5,379 bases of DNA from Clostridiales bacterium (GCA_002869095.1 PKTO01000108.1:1-5379), one strand, 5' to 3'. Counted from the stretch's first letter, positions 1 to 4,416 are shown. Program-made: numbers and translations. The notes: generated by a model from the sequence alone, not told the origin.

Positions 1-788
1 CCCCAGGAGAGAAGGTCGATGATTTGTTCAATAGCATAGGCAATGCCCGCCTCTCTGAGAGCTTCGGGTTTGTTGGCGTATTTTTCCAATATGCGGGTGA
101 ATTTTGGAGGAAGGTTGCAACCGCATAGTTTTACTATATGCTCCATTTGGTTTTTGCTGATTACAGGCAGTATGCCTGCGGATATCGGCACATCAATTCC
201 TGTTTGCGCAGCTTTGTCGAGGAAATCATAATACAGCTCGTTGTCGAAGAACAGTTGGCTTATCAGAAAATCGGTTCCCGCATCGACCTTTTCTTTTACA
301 TGCCGCAGGTCCAATGCGAGGTTTTCGCATTCAATATGTCCTTCGGGATATACTGCGCCTCCAACACAGAAACCCCCATGACTTTTTATGTGCGAAACCA
401 GATCCCCGGCATGTTTGAAGTTGCGGGAATCAGGGAATTTGAAACCTTTTTCGGCTGGAAGGTCCCCCCTTAGGGCGAGAATATTCTGTACCCCGTTTTC
501 TCCAAGCGTGTCAAGAATCCCGGTGATTTCATCCTTGCTTGATGCGGCGCAAGTCAAATGGGCAAGGGTTTCAACCTTGTATTTGTTTCTTATTGCAGAT
601 GCGAGCTCGATTGTAGTTCTTGCTGTGCTTCCTCCAGCCCCGTATGTTACGCTTATGAATCCGGGCCTAAGGTCCTTTAACGACTCAATTGTATCATAGA
701 CTACATCTATGGGTTTGTCTTTCTTTGGAGGAAATATTTCGAAAGAAATGACAGGCTCATCTTTTGTGTACAGTTCCCTTATTTTCAT
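1..788 (-). CDS. metF: Methylenetetrahydrofolate reductase (MetF), 3' end outside window
   Basis: Reduces 5,10-methylene-THF to 5-methyl-THF, the methyl donor for making methionine from homocysteine; a cytoplasmic flavoprotein. The window holds 262 codons of a family usually near 290-300 residues, so roughly 30 C-terminal residues are missing at the left edge. Visible family motifs are FEIFPPK (residues 16-22), VTYGAGGS (47-54), HLTC (77-80), ALRGDLP (105-111, with the Asp that interacts with flavin/folate in the family), YPEGH (147-151), ISQLFFDN (176-183) and AGIAYAIEQI near the end. The start at 788 is chosen because AAGGAG lies 6 nt upstream. An in-frame ATG at 806 overlaps the UPF0280 stop (TAATG) but has no ribosome binding site of its own. 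It is the fourth gene of the SAM-riboswitch operon, 17 nt after UPF0280. The identification is firm; I cannot see whether a MetV-type partner follows. Confidence 0.95.
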   Translation of the reverse strand, partial: MKIRELYTKDEPVISFEIFPPKKDKPIDVVYDTIESLKDLRPGFISVTYGAGGSTARTTIELASAIRNKYKVETLAHLTCAASSKDEITGILDTLGENGVQNILALRGDLPAEKGFKFPDSRNFKHAGDLVSHIKSHGGFCVGGAVYPEGHIECENLALDLRHVKEKVDAGTDFLISQLFFDNELYYDFLDKAAQTGIDVPISAGILPVISKNQMEHIVKLCGCNLPPKFTRILEKYANKPEALREAGIAYAIEQIIDLLSW

Positions 789-794
789 ATTTTG

Positions 795-800
795 CTCCTT
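795..800 (-). promoter_or_regulatory. Ribosome binding site deciding the metF start
   Basis: The minus strand reads AAGGAG, 6 nt before the ATG at 788. The alternative in-frame ATG at 806 lies upstream of this site, so the shorter start is preferred. Confidence 0.8.
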
Positions 801-805
801 TTTCA

Positions 806-1528
806 TTATGGACGGTACAGCGAAATATTTCCACTGGCCCCCAGTTTGTCATCGATAATTATTAAAAGCCCGGATATTCCTGGAAGGTCCATCCCCCAAG
901 ACAGAGCGGATTCTATGTCTTGAGTGCATTTCACCTTGTTTGCAACCGCAGTCGCCGCTGCATCTGCAAGGCATGTGTTTCGTGATAAGGCCACGACTGC
1001 ATCCGCTTTGCCGAAACTGAGCGAATGCCCTATTTTACCCGAGGAGGTGCATACTCCTGTTGGATAGTCGGAAGGCTGCAGCACAATGGACAACTTCTCG
1101 GAAAAAGCCGAGTCCCCGGCATGAACCAAAACTTTTTTGGCATCCTTGCATTTAATGAACAGGTCGCCGCCGTTTTCAACGATGACTTCGTCGGAATTCT
1201 TTAGCAGCGATTTCCCCACAAATTCAGCCACTGCCCCGGCAACGGATGCCATGGGGCCGACATTCGCAATTGATGCGGCTTGCGCCATCTTTTGGATTAT
1301 CAGCGGAGCGGAAGAAGCGACACGCACAGGAACAAGGCTGGACCCGAACTCCGGGTGGCAGCTTATATAGCCGCATAACTGTGAACGGATTTCCAAAAGG
1401 GCTAAGCGGGCATTTTGCTCAAGATTTGATTCGGCTGAAATATGCAGGTCCGATTCATTTTCAATCACGGTAAAACTCGCCAGTCCATCCGGCCGCATCA
1501 ATTTTCTGTATGTCCTTTCCTCATGCAT
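806..1528 (-). CDS. UPF0280 / COG2122 family protein (ApbE-like fold), homocysteine synthesis associated
   Basis: A 240-residue protein, the usual length for UPF0280. It opens with MHEERTYRKLM and carries the family's conserved blocks: GPMASVAGAVAEFVG (91-105), VENGGDLF (117-124), GVCTSSGKIGHSLSFGKADA (158-177) and ADAAATAVAN (188-197). These resemble the flavin-transferase ApbE fold, but the biochemical role is not settled. Members of COG2122 have been implicated, with DUF39 and NIL-ferredoxin proteins, in sulfide-dependent homocysteine synthesis in methanogens. Here it lies directly behind those two genes and before metF, which supports a role in that pathway. The start at 1528 overlaps the ferredoxin stop by 8 nt, suggesting translational coupling; there is no clear ribosome binding site. 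The open frame continues upstream to 1735, but that part lies inside the ferredoxin coding sequence. An ATG at 1540 is a possible alternative. Cysteines occur at 52, 57, 127, 160, 186 and 201. Confidence 0.93.
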   Translation of the reverse strand: MHEERTYRKLMRPDGLASFTVIENESDLHISAESNLEQNARLALLEIRSQLCGYISCHPEFGSSLVPVRVASSAPLIIQKMAQAASIANVGPMASVAGAVAEFVGKSLLKNSDEVIVENGGDLFIKCKDAKKVLVHAGDSAFSEKLSIVLQPSDYPTGVCTSSGKIGHSLSFGKADAVVALSRNTCLADAAATAVANKVKCTQDIESALSWGMDLPGISGLLIIIDDKLGASGNISLYRP

Positions 1529-1940
1529 GATGGAGACCATTGTTGTTTGAAATTGCACCGATCGGGCATGCAGGAACGCAGTGTCCGCATTCGAGGCATT
1601 TTTCGCCTTCAAAAGCAACCATCCAACTTGAAGGATCGAGTGAAAGGGCTTTTGTGGGACAGATTGCTGTGCATGCGCCGCAATGGACACAAAGAGCATC
1701 GTTCCATACAATCTGCGAATCGCCCGGGTGCACAATCACACCGGTGTTTCCAAGCCAAGCAAGCGCGGAGTCAATTTCATTTTTATTCCCATCAGCCAGA
1801 ACAAGCAGATTTCCCGAAACATTGAGGTCGATAGAAGCCTTTAGTATATTTATTTTCAGATTGAAATTCTTTATCAGAGTATATGTGACAGGTTCCCCCG
1901 TCAATTCCGGAGGGAAGGTCAAAAGCCATTTTGTTTTCAT
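1521..1940 (-). CDS. NIL domain-containing 2[4Fe-4S] ferredoxin
   Basis: A 139-residue cytoplasmic protein. Residues 1-75 or so form a NIL domain, the small ligand-binding ferredoxin-like fold also found at the C-terminus of methionine ABC transporter ATPases. Residues 81-130 hold two [4Fe-4S] binding motifs: C84, C87, C90, C94-Pro and C115, C118, C121, C125-Pro. All eight ligands are present. This architecture matches the NIL-ferredoxin that works with the DUF39 protein in methanogen homocysteine synthesis, where it probably supplies electrons for reductive sulfur transfer. The ATG at 1940 follows AAGGAGG by 9 nt, and that ribosome binding site lies within the last codons of the DUF39 gene, whose stop is 1 nt before the ATG. 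The 3' end overlaps UPF0280 by 8 nt. Domain identification is firm; the redox role is inferred from family and context. Confidence 0.93.
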   Translation of the reverse strand: MKTKWLLTFPPELTGEPVTYTLIKNFNLKINILKASIDLNVSGNLLVLADGNKNEIDSALAWLGNTGVIVHPGDSQIVWNDALCVHCGACTAICPTKALSLDPSSWMVAFEGEKCLECGHCVPACPIGAISNNNGLHHA

Positions 1941-1941
1941 A

Positions 1942-3114
1942 TTATCTGCCCTCCTTGCTTTTTACTTCGAGAGATTTAAGGGTCTTGTTTAGCGGGAAAC
2001 TCTGCACGGGTTTGGTAATCTCAAATTCGCCTTTTTCTATTTCTTGTTTTAAAAGCTCCGCTATTTGCCTTGACTTATGCAGGCTGGTTATTGGAGCGGT
2101 CGGTATTTTTCTTCCTTGCAGGGTTATTATGCCGCTTCTTAGTTCCTCGTAGGAAACCGTCCCCAAACTTGGCTTGTCTCTTCGCTTGACGCTGTAATCT
2201 TCAATCGTGGTGAAAATGTCCTTGTCCGACACCGAAACGCATGACATCACTTCCTCATCCAGAATCGGTATCGGAACCCCTATGCCTACAAACATGGATA
2301 TTCCGTAATCCTTGAATACGGCAGGCTTAAGGAACTCTGTAGTCATGCTTCTCAAGTCTCCGCTCACCGCCAGAGTTCCTCCCGGCGCATCGGGAAGACC
2401 TTTGGCGTTTCGTTTGCGGCCGGAGGAAAACTGTGTTCCCATCCATGATACAAACCCCTGCGCTCCGGCCAGGAAAATCCTTGTTCCGATTCCGATGGTT
2501 CTATAATGGGGATCGTTCAGCAAAGGGTTCAACTGGCCCGAAGTGCAATAATGCACATTTCCCATGCCGGGCTTCAAAATGCCCATATAAGTATAGAGAG
2601 GCCTGTCGGAGGTGTTTGTTGCGGCACTGTAGTTCTGGTAGGCGTTTCTGGGATTGTAAAGATAGGCTTCGTTTACGTCATCCAGATTGATCCATGTTTC
2701 TATGTTTTTTCTGGGGTAGCAGTCGGTGCCGGGAGAAGAAGCGCTTAAACGAATGCTTTTGCCGTCGACAAGGTCGCATATGACATGTGCCCCTCCATAG
2801 TTTATCCCCTTGTCCAAAGATGCTTCGGTCGCGCCAATATAAGCGTCAACCGCCGCAAGTCCTGCATAGGCGGGAACATTGTTCAACAGCACGTTTGTCA
2901 TTCGTATGGGGGGGTCGGCATGGCCGAAATTCATGAATGCCCCTGTAGAACACATGGGGCCGAAAGTTGCAGTGGTGACAACATCCACATATTTTGCGGC
3001 TTCCCTTACGCCTTTTTCCGCAACTATGTCGATAACCTCGTCTGCAGTAACGACAACCGCATTTCCTTCCTTGATTTTCTGATTGATTTCATCGTATGTT
3101 TTCCTTGCAGCCAT
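1942..3114 (-). CDS. DUF39 / COG1900 homocysteine biosynthesis protein, short form without CBS domains
   Basis: A 390-residue protein of the HcyBio (DUF39) family. In methanogens its longer homologue, which carries C-terminal CBS domains, is linked genetically and biochemically to forming homocysteine from aspartate semialdehyde and a sulfide source. This protein ends after the catalytic domain and has no CBS pair. Conserved blocks include TTATFGPMCSTGAF (47-60), NVLLNNVPAYAGLAAVDAY (74-92), NYGGAHVICDLVDG (105-118), SPGTDCYPRKN (127-137) and GIGTRIFLAGAQGFV (208-222). Cys55 and Cys132 lie where, as I recall, the methanogen protein has two functionally required cysteines (near 54 and 131); C113, C190 and C292 are also present. 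The start at 3114 follows AAAGGAG by 6 nt and closely follows the SAM-riboswitch terminator. It is the first gene of the operon, consistent with SAM feedback on committed homocysteine synthesis. Family and role are well supported; the exact sulfur donor is unknown. Confidence 0.94.
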   Translation of the reverse strand: MAARKTYDEINQKIKEGNAVVVTADEVIDIVAEKGVREAAKYVDVVTTATFGPMCSTGAFMNFGHADPPIRMTNVLLNNVPAYAGLAAVDAYIGATEASLDKGINYGGAHVICDLVDGKSIRLSASSPGTDCYPRKNIETWINLDDVNEAYLYNPRNAYQNYSAATNTSDRPLYTYMGILKPGMGNVHYCTSGQLNPLLNDPHYRTIGIGTRIFLAGAQGFVSWMGTQFSSGRKRNAKGLPDAPGGTLAVSGDLRSMTTEFLKPAVFKDYGISMFVGIGVPIPILDEEVMSCVSVSDKDIFTTIEDYSVKRRDKPSLGTVSYEELRSGIITLQGRKIPTAPITSLHKSRQIAELLKQEIEKGEFEITKPVQSFPLNKTLKSLEVKSKEGR

Positions 3115-3130
3115 TTTTATCTCCTTTCAA

Positions 3131-3164
3131 AAATACAAAAAACTTCTTTCAACAGAAAGAAGTT
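3131..3164 (-). terminator. SAM-controlled terminator of the riboswitch expression platform
   Basis: On the minus strand a perfect 10-bp stem (AACTTCTTTC/GAAAGAAGTT; arms 3155-3164 and 3141-3150, loop 3151-3154) runs into the T-rich tract TTTTGTATTT. It lies between the aptamer and the DUF39 ribosome binding site. The first arm and loop (3152-3161) can instead pair with 3180-3190, which contains the 3' strand of aptamer helix P1. That gives a 10-bp antiterminator with one bulged U. SAM binding would stabilise P1, free the terminator arm and stop transcription. Confidence 0.9.
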
Positions 3165-3180
3165 CATTAAATAATACAGT

Positions 3181-3280
3181 TCTCATCTGTCGGTTAATAC
3201 CGCTGGATTTGGCACCGTGTACATGATGTACTGGTTGCCGGGCGTCATAGGGCCAGTCCCTCGACCACTCTTGATAAGTG
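3181..3280 (-). promoter_or_regulatory. SAM-I (S-box) riboswitch aptamer
   Basis: The minus strand shows the S-box consensus in order: CTTATCAAGAG at the 5' end of P1, GTGGTCGAGGGACTGGCCC (P2 with kink-turn), ATGACGCCCGGCAACC, a P3 hairpin (GTACA/TGTAC, near 3219-3231), GGTGCCAAATCC, a P4 hairpin (CGGT/ACCG, near 3191-3202), and the closing GATGAG that pairs with CTTATC to complete P1. The class binds S-adenosylmethionine and normally turns transcription off. Its position before the DUF39-NIL-UPF0280-metF operon, with a terminator downstream, fits this exactly. Confidence 0.97.
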
Positions 3281-3303
3281 TTATATTAAGTTGTTTAGAT
3301 GCT

Positions 3304-3332
3304 ATTCTATTTCATAAAAAGCTGTTTGTCAA
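3304..3332 (-). promoter_or_regulatory. Sigma-A promoter of the homocysteine/methionine operon
   Basis: On the minus strand TTGACA (3327-3332) is followed after exactly 17 bp by TAGAAT (3304-3309). Transcription should start near 3297, giving a leader of about 180 nt that holds the SAM-I aptamer and its terminator. The -35 box is a perfect consensus. Confidence 0.88.
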
Positions 3333-3351
3333 AGCATTTTTGAAATAGAAT
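3304..3351. repeat. Inverted repeat around the operon promoter
   Basis: ATTCTATTTCA (3304-3314) and TGAAATAGAAT (3341-3351) are perfect 11-bp inverted copies separated by 26 bp. A further AAAAA/TTTTT and GC/GC pairing lies inside, with unpaired bases. The proximal arm contains the whole -10 box; the distal arm lies just upstream of the -35. It could be an operator pair, a cruciform, or chance in AT-rich DNA. Confidence 0.55.
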
Positions 3352-3360
3352 TTAAAAAAT

Positions 3361-3410
3361 GAAATTTAATTTAAAAGGATCCATAGCCAACGGCAACAGA
3401 TCCTTTTAAA
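3361..3410 (-). terminator. Terminator closing the T-box peptide cassette
   Basis: A perfect 12-bp stem with arms 3399-3410 (TTTAAAAGGATC on the minus strand) and 3370-3381, a 17-base loop (3382-3398), and a T/A-rich tail on the minus strand. The first arm includes the stop codon and last codon of the 11-residue peptide gene, so a ribosome at that stop would cover the hairpin. It separates the peptide cassette from the SAM-riboswitch promoter. The loop is long for a simple terminator and can form a small inner GCC/GGC hairpin. Confidence 0.75.
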
Positions 3411-3441
3411 CTAAAACTATAATGTCCGAATCGTCTTCCAT
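3406..3441 (-). CDS. 11-residue micro-peptide MEDDSDIIVLV
   Basis: A very short reading frame with a near-perfect ribosome binding site (AAGGAGG, 5 nt before ATG), 13 nt after the stop of the second paralogous peptide. The product has an acidic N-terminus and a branched-chain C-terminus (Ile-Ile-Val-Leu-Val), and TAA falls in the first arm of the downstream terminator. It resembles an attenuator leader peptide by composition and position, and the upstream T-box appears to read tRNA-Ile, but no branched-chain gene follows within the window. It could instead be a third peptide product or a decayed third paralogue; like the second peptide it starts Met-Glu-Asp, but it shares nothing after that. 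Translation is likely from the ribosome binding site; the role is unknown. Confidence 0.55.
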   Translation of the reverse strand: MEDDSDIIVLV

Positions 3442-3454
3442 ATTGTCCTCCTTG

Positions 3455-3556
3455 TTATTCTTCAGAGAATCTGCCACTCCCGAAATGGTTCACGTTGGGA
3501 TCAAAGCCCTTGAGCATTTCCATTTGCTCTTTCGTCAAAGTCTTCTTGTCTTCCAT
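3455..3556 (-). CDS. Second T-box-controlled peptide, 33 residues, paralogue of the first
   Basis: A 33-residue peptide starting MEDKK and sharing TLTKEQMEMLKGF and PNVNHFGSGRFSE with the upstream copy. It differs at residues 2, 4 and 19 and has one extra C-terminal Glu. The start at 3556 has AAAGGAG 8 nt upstream. Of nine differing codons over the shared 32, six are synonymous, so the protein sequence seems to have been kept by selection since duplication. It has no cysteine, no tryptophan, no hydrophobic signal segment and no lanthipeptide-like Ser/Thr/Cys pattern. The charged LTKEQMEMLKG half followed by a Gly/Asn/Phe-rich tail resembles leader-core organisation in ribosomal peptide precursors, but no modifying enzyme is visible nearby. 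I do not recognise the family. It is probably cotranscribed with its neighbours from the T-box promoter. Confidence 0.8.
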   Translation of the reverse strand: MEDKKTLTKEQMEMLKGFDPNVNHFGSGRFSEE

Positions 3557-3616
3557 GATTTGGTCTCCTTTCTATAGAATATTAGCGTGCTTGAAACTTG
3601 CAATGCATTATGCCGA

Positions 3617-3715
3617 TTATTCGGAGAATCTGCCGCTTCCGAAATGGTTCACGTTGGGACTGAAGCCCTTGAGCATTTCCATTTGCTCTTTCGTCAAGGT
3701 TTTATTGTCCTTCAT
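3617..3715 (-). CDS. First T-box-controlled peptide, 32 residues, function unknown
   Basis: The first gene after the T-box terminator. The start at 3715 lies 7 nt after AAAGGAGG; an in-frame ATG at 3721 sits only 1 nt from that ribosome binding site and is too close. With the 3715 start the product aligns with its paralogue from the first residue, and 29 of 32 positions are identical. The peptide begins MKDNK, has an amphipathic charged segment LTKEQMEMLKG (residues 7-17) and ends FSPNVNHFGSGRFSE. The Gly-Phe junction at 17-18 is a plausible leader/core boundary if this is a modified-peptide precursor; that is inference. Other possibilities are a regulatory or signalling peptide, or a small protein-binding factor. 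No synthetase, transporter or enzyme lies between the T-box and the terminator at 3361-3410, so the micro-genes appear to be the actual targets of the T-box. Confidence 0.82.
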   Translation of the reverse strand: MKDNKTLTKEQMEMLKGFSPNVNHFGSGRFSE

Positions 3716-3722
3716 TTCCATC

Positions 3723-3730
3723 CCTCCTTT
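3723..3730 (-). promoter_or_regulatory. Ribosome binding site deciding the first peptide start
   Basis: AAAGGAGG on the minus strand, exposed just after the T-box terminator T-run. It lies 7 nt from the ATG at 3715 but only 1 nt from the ATG at 3721, so the inner start is used. Confidence 0.8.
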
Positions 3731-3735
3731 CCTGT

Positions 3736-3773
3736 AAAAAAATAACCGTCCTTGAAGTAAACTTCAAGGACGG
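3736..3773 (-). terminator. T-box regulated terminator
   Basis: A perfect 12-bp stem (arms 3762-3773 and 3746-3757, CCGTCCTTGAAG/CTTCAAGGACGG) with a 4-base loop, followed on the minus strand by TTATTTTTTT. The first arm begins CCGTCCTT, which alternatively pairs with AAGG and GCGG of the T-box to form the antiterminator with the 7-nt TGGTACC bulge. The two structures exclude each other, as in transcription-attenuating T-boxes. Confidence 0.95.
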
Positions 3774-3979
3774 ATTTTCCGCGGTACCACCTTAATTGCA
3801 CTGATGTGCCTCTTTGTCGGTTCTATCAAACCTAGGCCGGTAACGGGGCCAAACGTTGCAGGTTACTCGTTTCGCCTGCACAACTCCGGAGTGATCATTG
3901 CTTTTTCGCACTGTCGGTTTCCACCGTCCCGACTCTCTGTGAATGCTTGATAAAAGTTTTGTCTCCATCAACGCTTTTA
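3746..3979 (-). promoter_or_regulatory. T-box leader RNA, probable tRNA-Ile (AUC) specifier
   Basis: The minus strand has the full T-box architecture: Stem I with AGAGAG and the GGTGGAAACCGAC apical part, a CCCGTTACCGG segment typical of the Stem II/IIA-B region, a GCAC/GTGC Stem III, and the AAGGTGGTACCGCGG T-box at 3779-3793. The bulge TGGT matches tRNA ends with discriminator A (ACCA). The base of Stem I pairs GGAG (3963-3966) with CTCC (3888-3891). The 3' side of the specifier loop reads CAATGATCA, and the triplet one purine before the helix is AUC (3893-3895), so isoleucine is the best reading; AUG (3896-3898, Met) is a weaker alternative. Uncharged tRNA would stabilise the antiterminator and allow transcription into the peptide genes. 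Confidence 0.95.
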
Positions 3980-3993
3980 ATATATTAATGAGA

Positions 3994-4022
3994 AGTATAA
4001 CAGAAGAAATATGATAATGCAA
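3994..4022 (-). promoter_or_regulatory. Promoter of the T-box peptide cassette
   Basis: On the minus strand TTGCAT (4017-4022), a 17-bp spacer, then TATACT (3994-3999) preceded by TGT, an extended -10 element. Transcription would start near 3987, just upstream of T-box Stem I. Confidence 0.8.
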
Positions 4023-4034
4023 TAGCAATTTTAA

Positions 4035-4136
4035 AATAAATTGAAAAATTCAGATAATACTTAAAAACAACATGGAAAAGGGGACAGTCCCCTTTTCCAT
4101 GTTGTTTTGCCTTATGCCTTATGTATTCAATTTATT
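4035..4136. repeat. Nested palindromic element with 22-bp core arms
   Basis: The core is a perfect palindrome: arms 4064-4085 and 4087-4108 around a single central A, centred on GGGGACAGTCCCC with AAAA/TTTT on the outside. It is enclosed by an 11-bp inverted repeat, AATAAATTGAA (4035-4045) and TTCAATTTATT (4126-4136). A short tandem CCTTATG pair lies at about 4110-4123. No reading frame is present. GGGGACAGTCCCC-type palindromes are common as dispersed REP-like or miniature elements in bacterial genomes; a bidirectional terminator is also possible. No target-site duplication is clear. It lies between the T-box promoter and the tRNA terminator. Confidence 0.75.
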
Positions 4137-4179
4137 GCAAAATCAAATGCTGCCTGAAGTGTTCTTCAGGCAGCATTTG
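4137..4179 (-). terminator. Terminator of the tRNA-Pro transcript
   Basis: A perfect 16-bp stem (arms 4164-4179 and 4144-4159) with loop TGTT, beginning 2 nt after the tRNA 3' end, followed on the minus strand by ATTTTGC. It is a strong hairpin with a short T-run. Confidence 0.85.
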
Positions 4180-4181
4180 TC

Positions 4182-4258
4182 TGGTCGGAGTGACAGGACT
4201 TGAACCTGCGACCTCTTGGCCCCCAGCCAAGCGCTCTACCAAACTGAGCCACACCCCG
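4182..4258 (-). tRNA. tRNA-Pro, anticodon GGG
   Basis: A 77-nt cloverleaf with encoded CCA. The acceptor stem CGGGGTG/CACTCCG has one G-U pair and discriminator A. The D arm is GCTC/GAGC, the anticodon arm CTTGG-CTGGGGG-CCAAG gives anticodon GGG (reads CCC and CCU), and the T arm is GCAGG-TTCAAGT-CCTGT. It appears to be a single-gene unit with its own promoter (4273-4301) and terminator. Confidence 0.96.
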
Positions 4259-4272
4259 CAGCCGACTACTAT

Positions 4273-4301
4273 ATTATGATACAAAATATAAAATTGTGCA
4301 A
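4273..4301 (-). promoter_or_regulatory. Promoter of tRNA-Pro
   Basis: On the minus strand TTGCAC (4296-4301), 17-bp spacer, CATAAT (4273-4278). Predicted start near 4266, about 8 nt before the mature tRNA 5' end. Confidence 0.7.
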
Positions 4302-4351
4302 GCATTTTTATGAATTATGAATTCAAAAAATACACCAATTTGATGTTTGTG

Positions 4352-4380
4352 TTGACTAACAGTAGAGATACGCGTATAAT
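4352..4380 (+). promoter_or_regulatory. Promoter of the aconitase-type gene
   Basis: TTGACT (4352-4357), 17-bp spacer and a perfect TATAAT (4375-4380). Start predicted near 4387, giving a leader of about 30 nt. It diverges from the tRNA-Pro promoter. Confidence 0.88.
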
Positions 4381-4395
4381 CGTATACAAATATAC
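4368..4395. promoter_or_regulatory. Operator-like palindromes over the -10 and start site
   Basis: ATACGCGTAT (4368-4377) is a perfect 10-bp palindrome overlapping the -10 box, and GTATA-CAAA-TATAC (4382-4395) is an inverted repeat over the predicted start. This is a good place for a repressor, but I do not recognise a specific regulator site. Confidence 0.4.
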
Positions 4396-4416
4396 TCGTA
4401 AACGGAGGAAACGGAA

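Noticed and set aside
1529..1735. N-terminal extension of UPF0280 upstream of 1528
   Set aside because: The extension overlaps the ferredoxin coding sequence in another frame and has no similarity to the family; the family start MHEERTYRKL fits 1528.
1540..1992. Plus-strand open frame of 150 codons
   Set aside because: It is the antisense shadow of the NIL-ferredoxin, whose eight cysteine ligands confirm the other strand.
2785..3174. Plus-strand open frame of 129 codons
   Set aside because: It is antisense to the conserved N-terminal half of the DUF39 protein and its leader.
3455..3715. Lasso peptide precursors
   Set aside because: If the core began at the Gly before Phe, no Asp or Glu falls at ring positions 7-9, and no cyclase or protease gene is present in the window.
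3455..3715. CRISPR-like repeat pair
   Set aside because: There are only two copies, about 100 bp each, with codon-patterned differences; this is gene duplication, not an array.
3617..3715. Selenocysteine (UGA readthrough) extension of the short peptides
   Set aside because: Both paralogues end in TAA, and no downstream in-frame continuation is conserved between the copies.
3495..3737. Plus-strand open frame of 80 codons with an internal repeat
   Set aside because: The repeat is the antisense of the two paralogous minus-strand peptides, which have good ribosome binding sites and synonymous-biased differences.
3792..4028. Minus-strand open frame of 78 codons
   Set aside because: It is entirely inside the T-box leader and its promoter; the sequence is explained by RNA structure and has no ribosome binding site.
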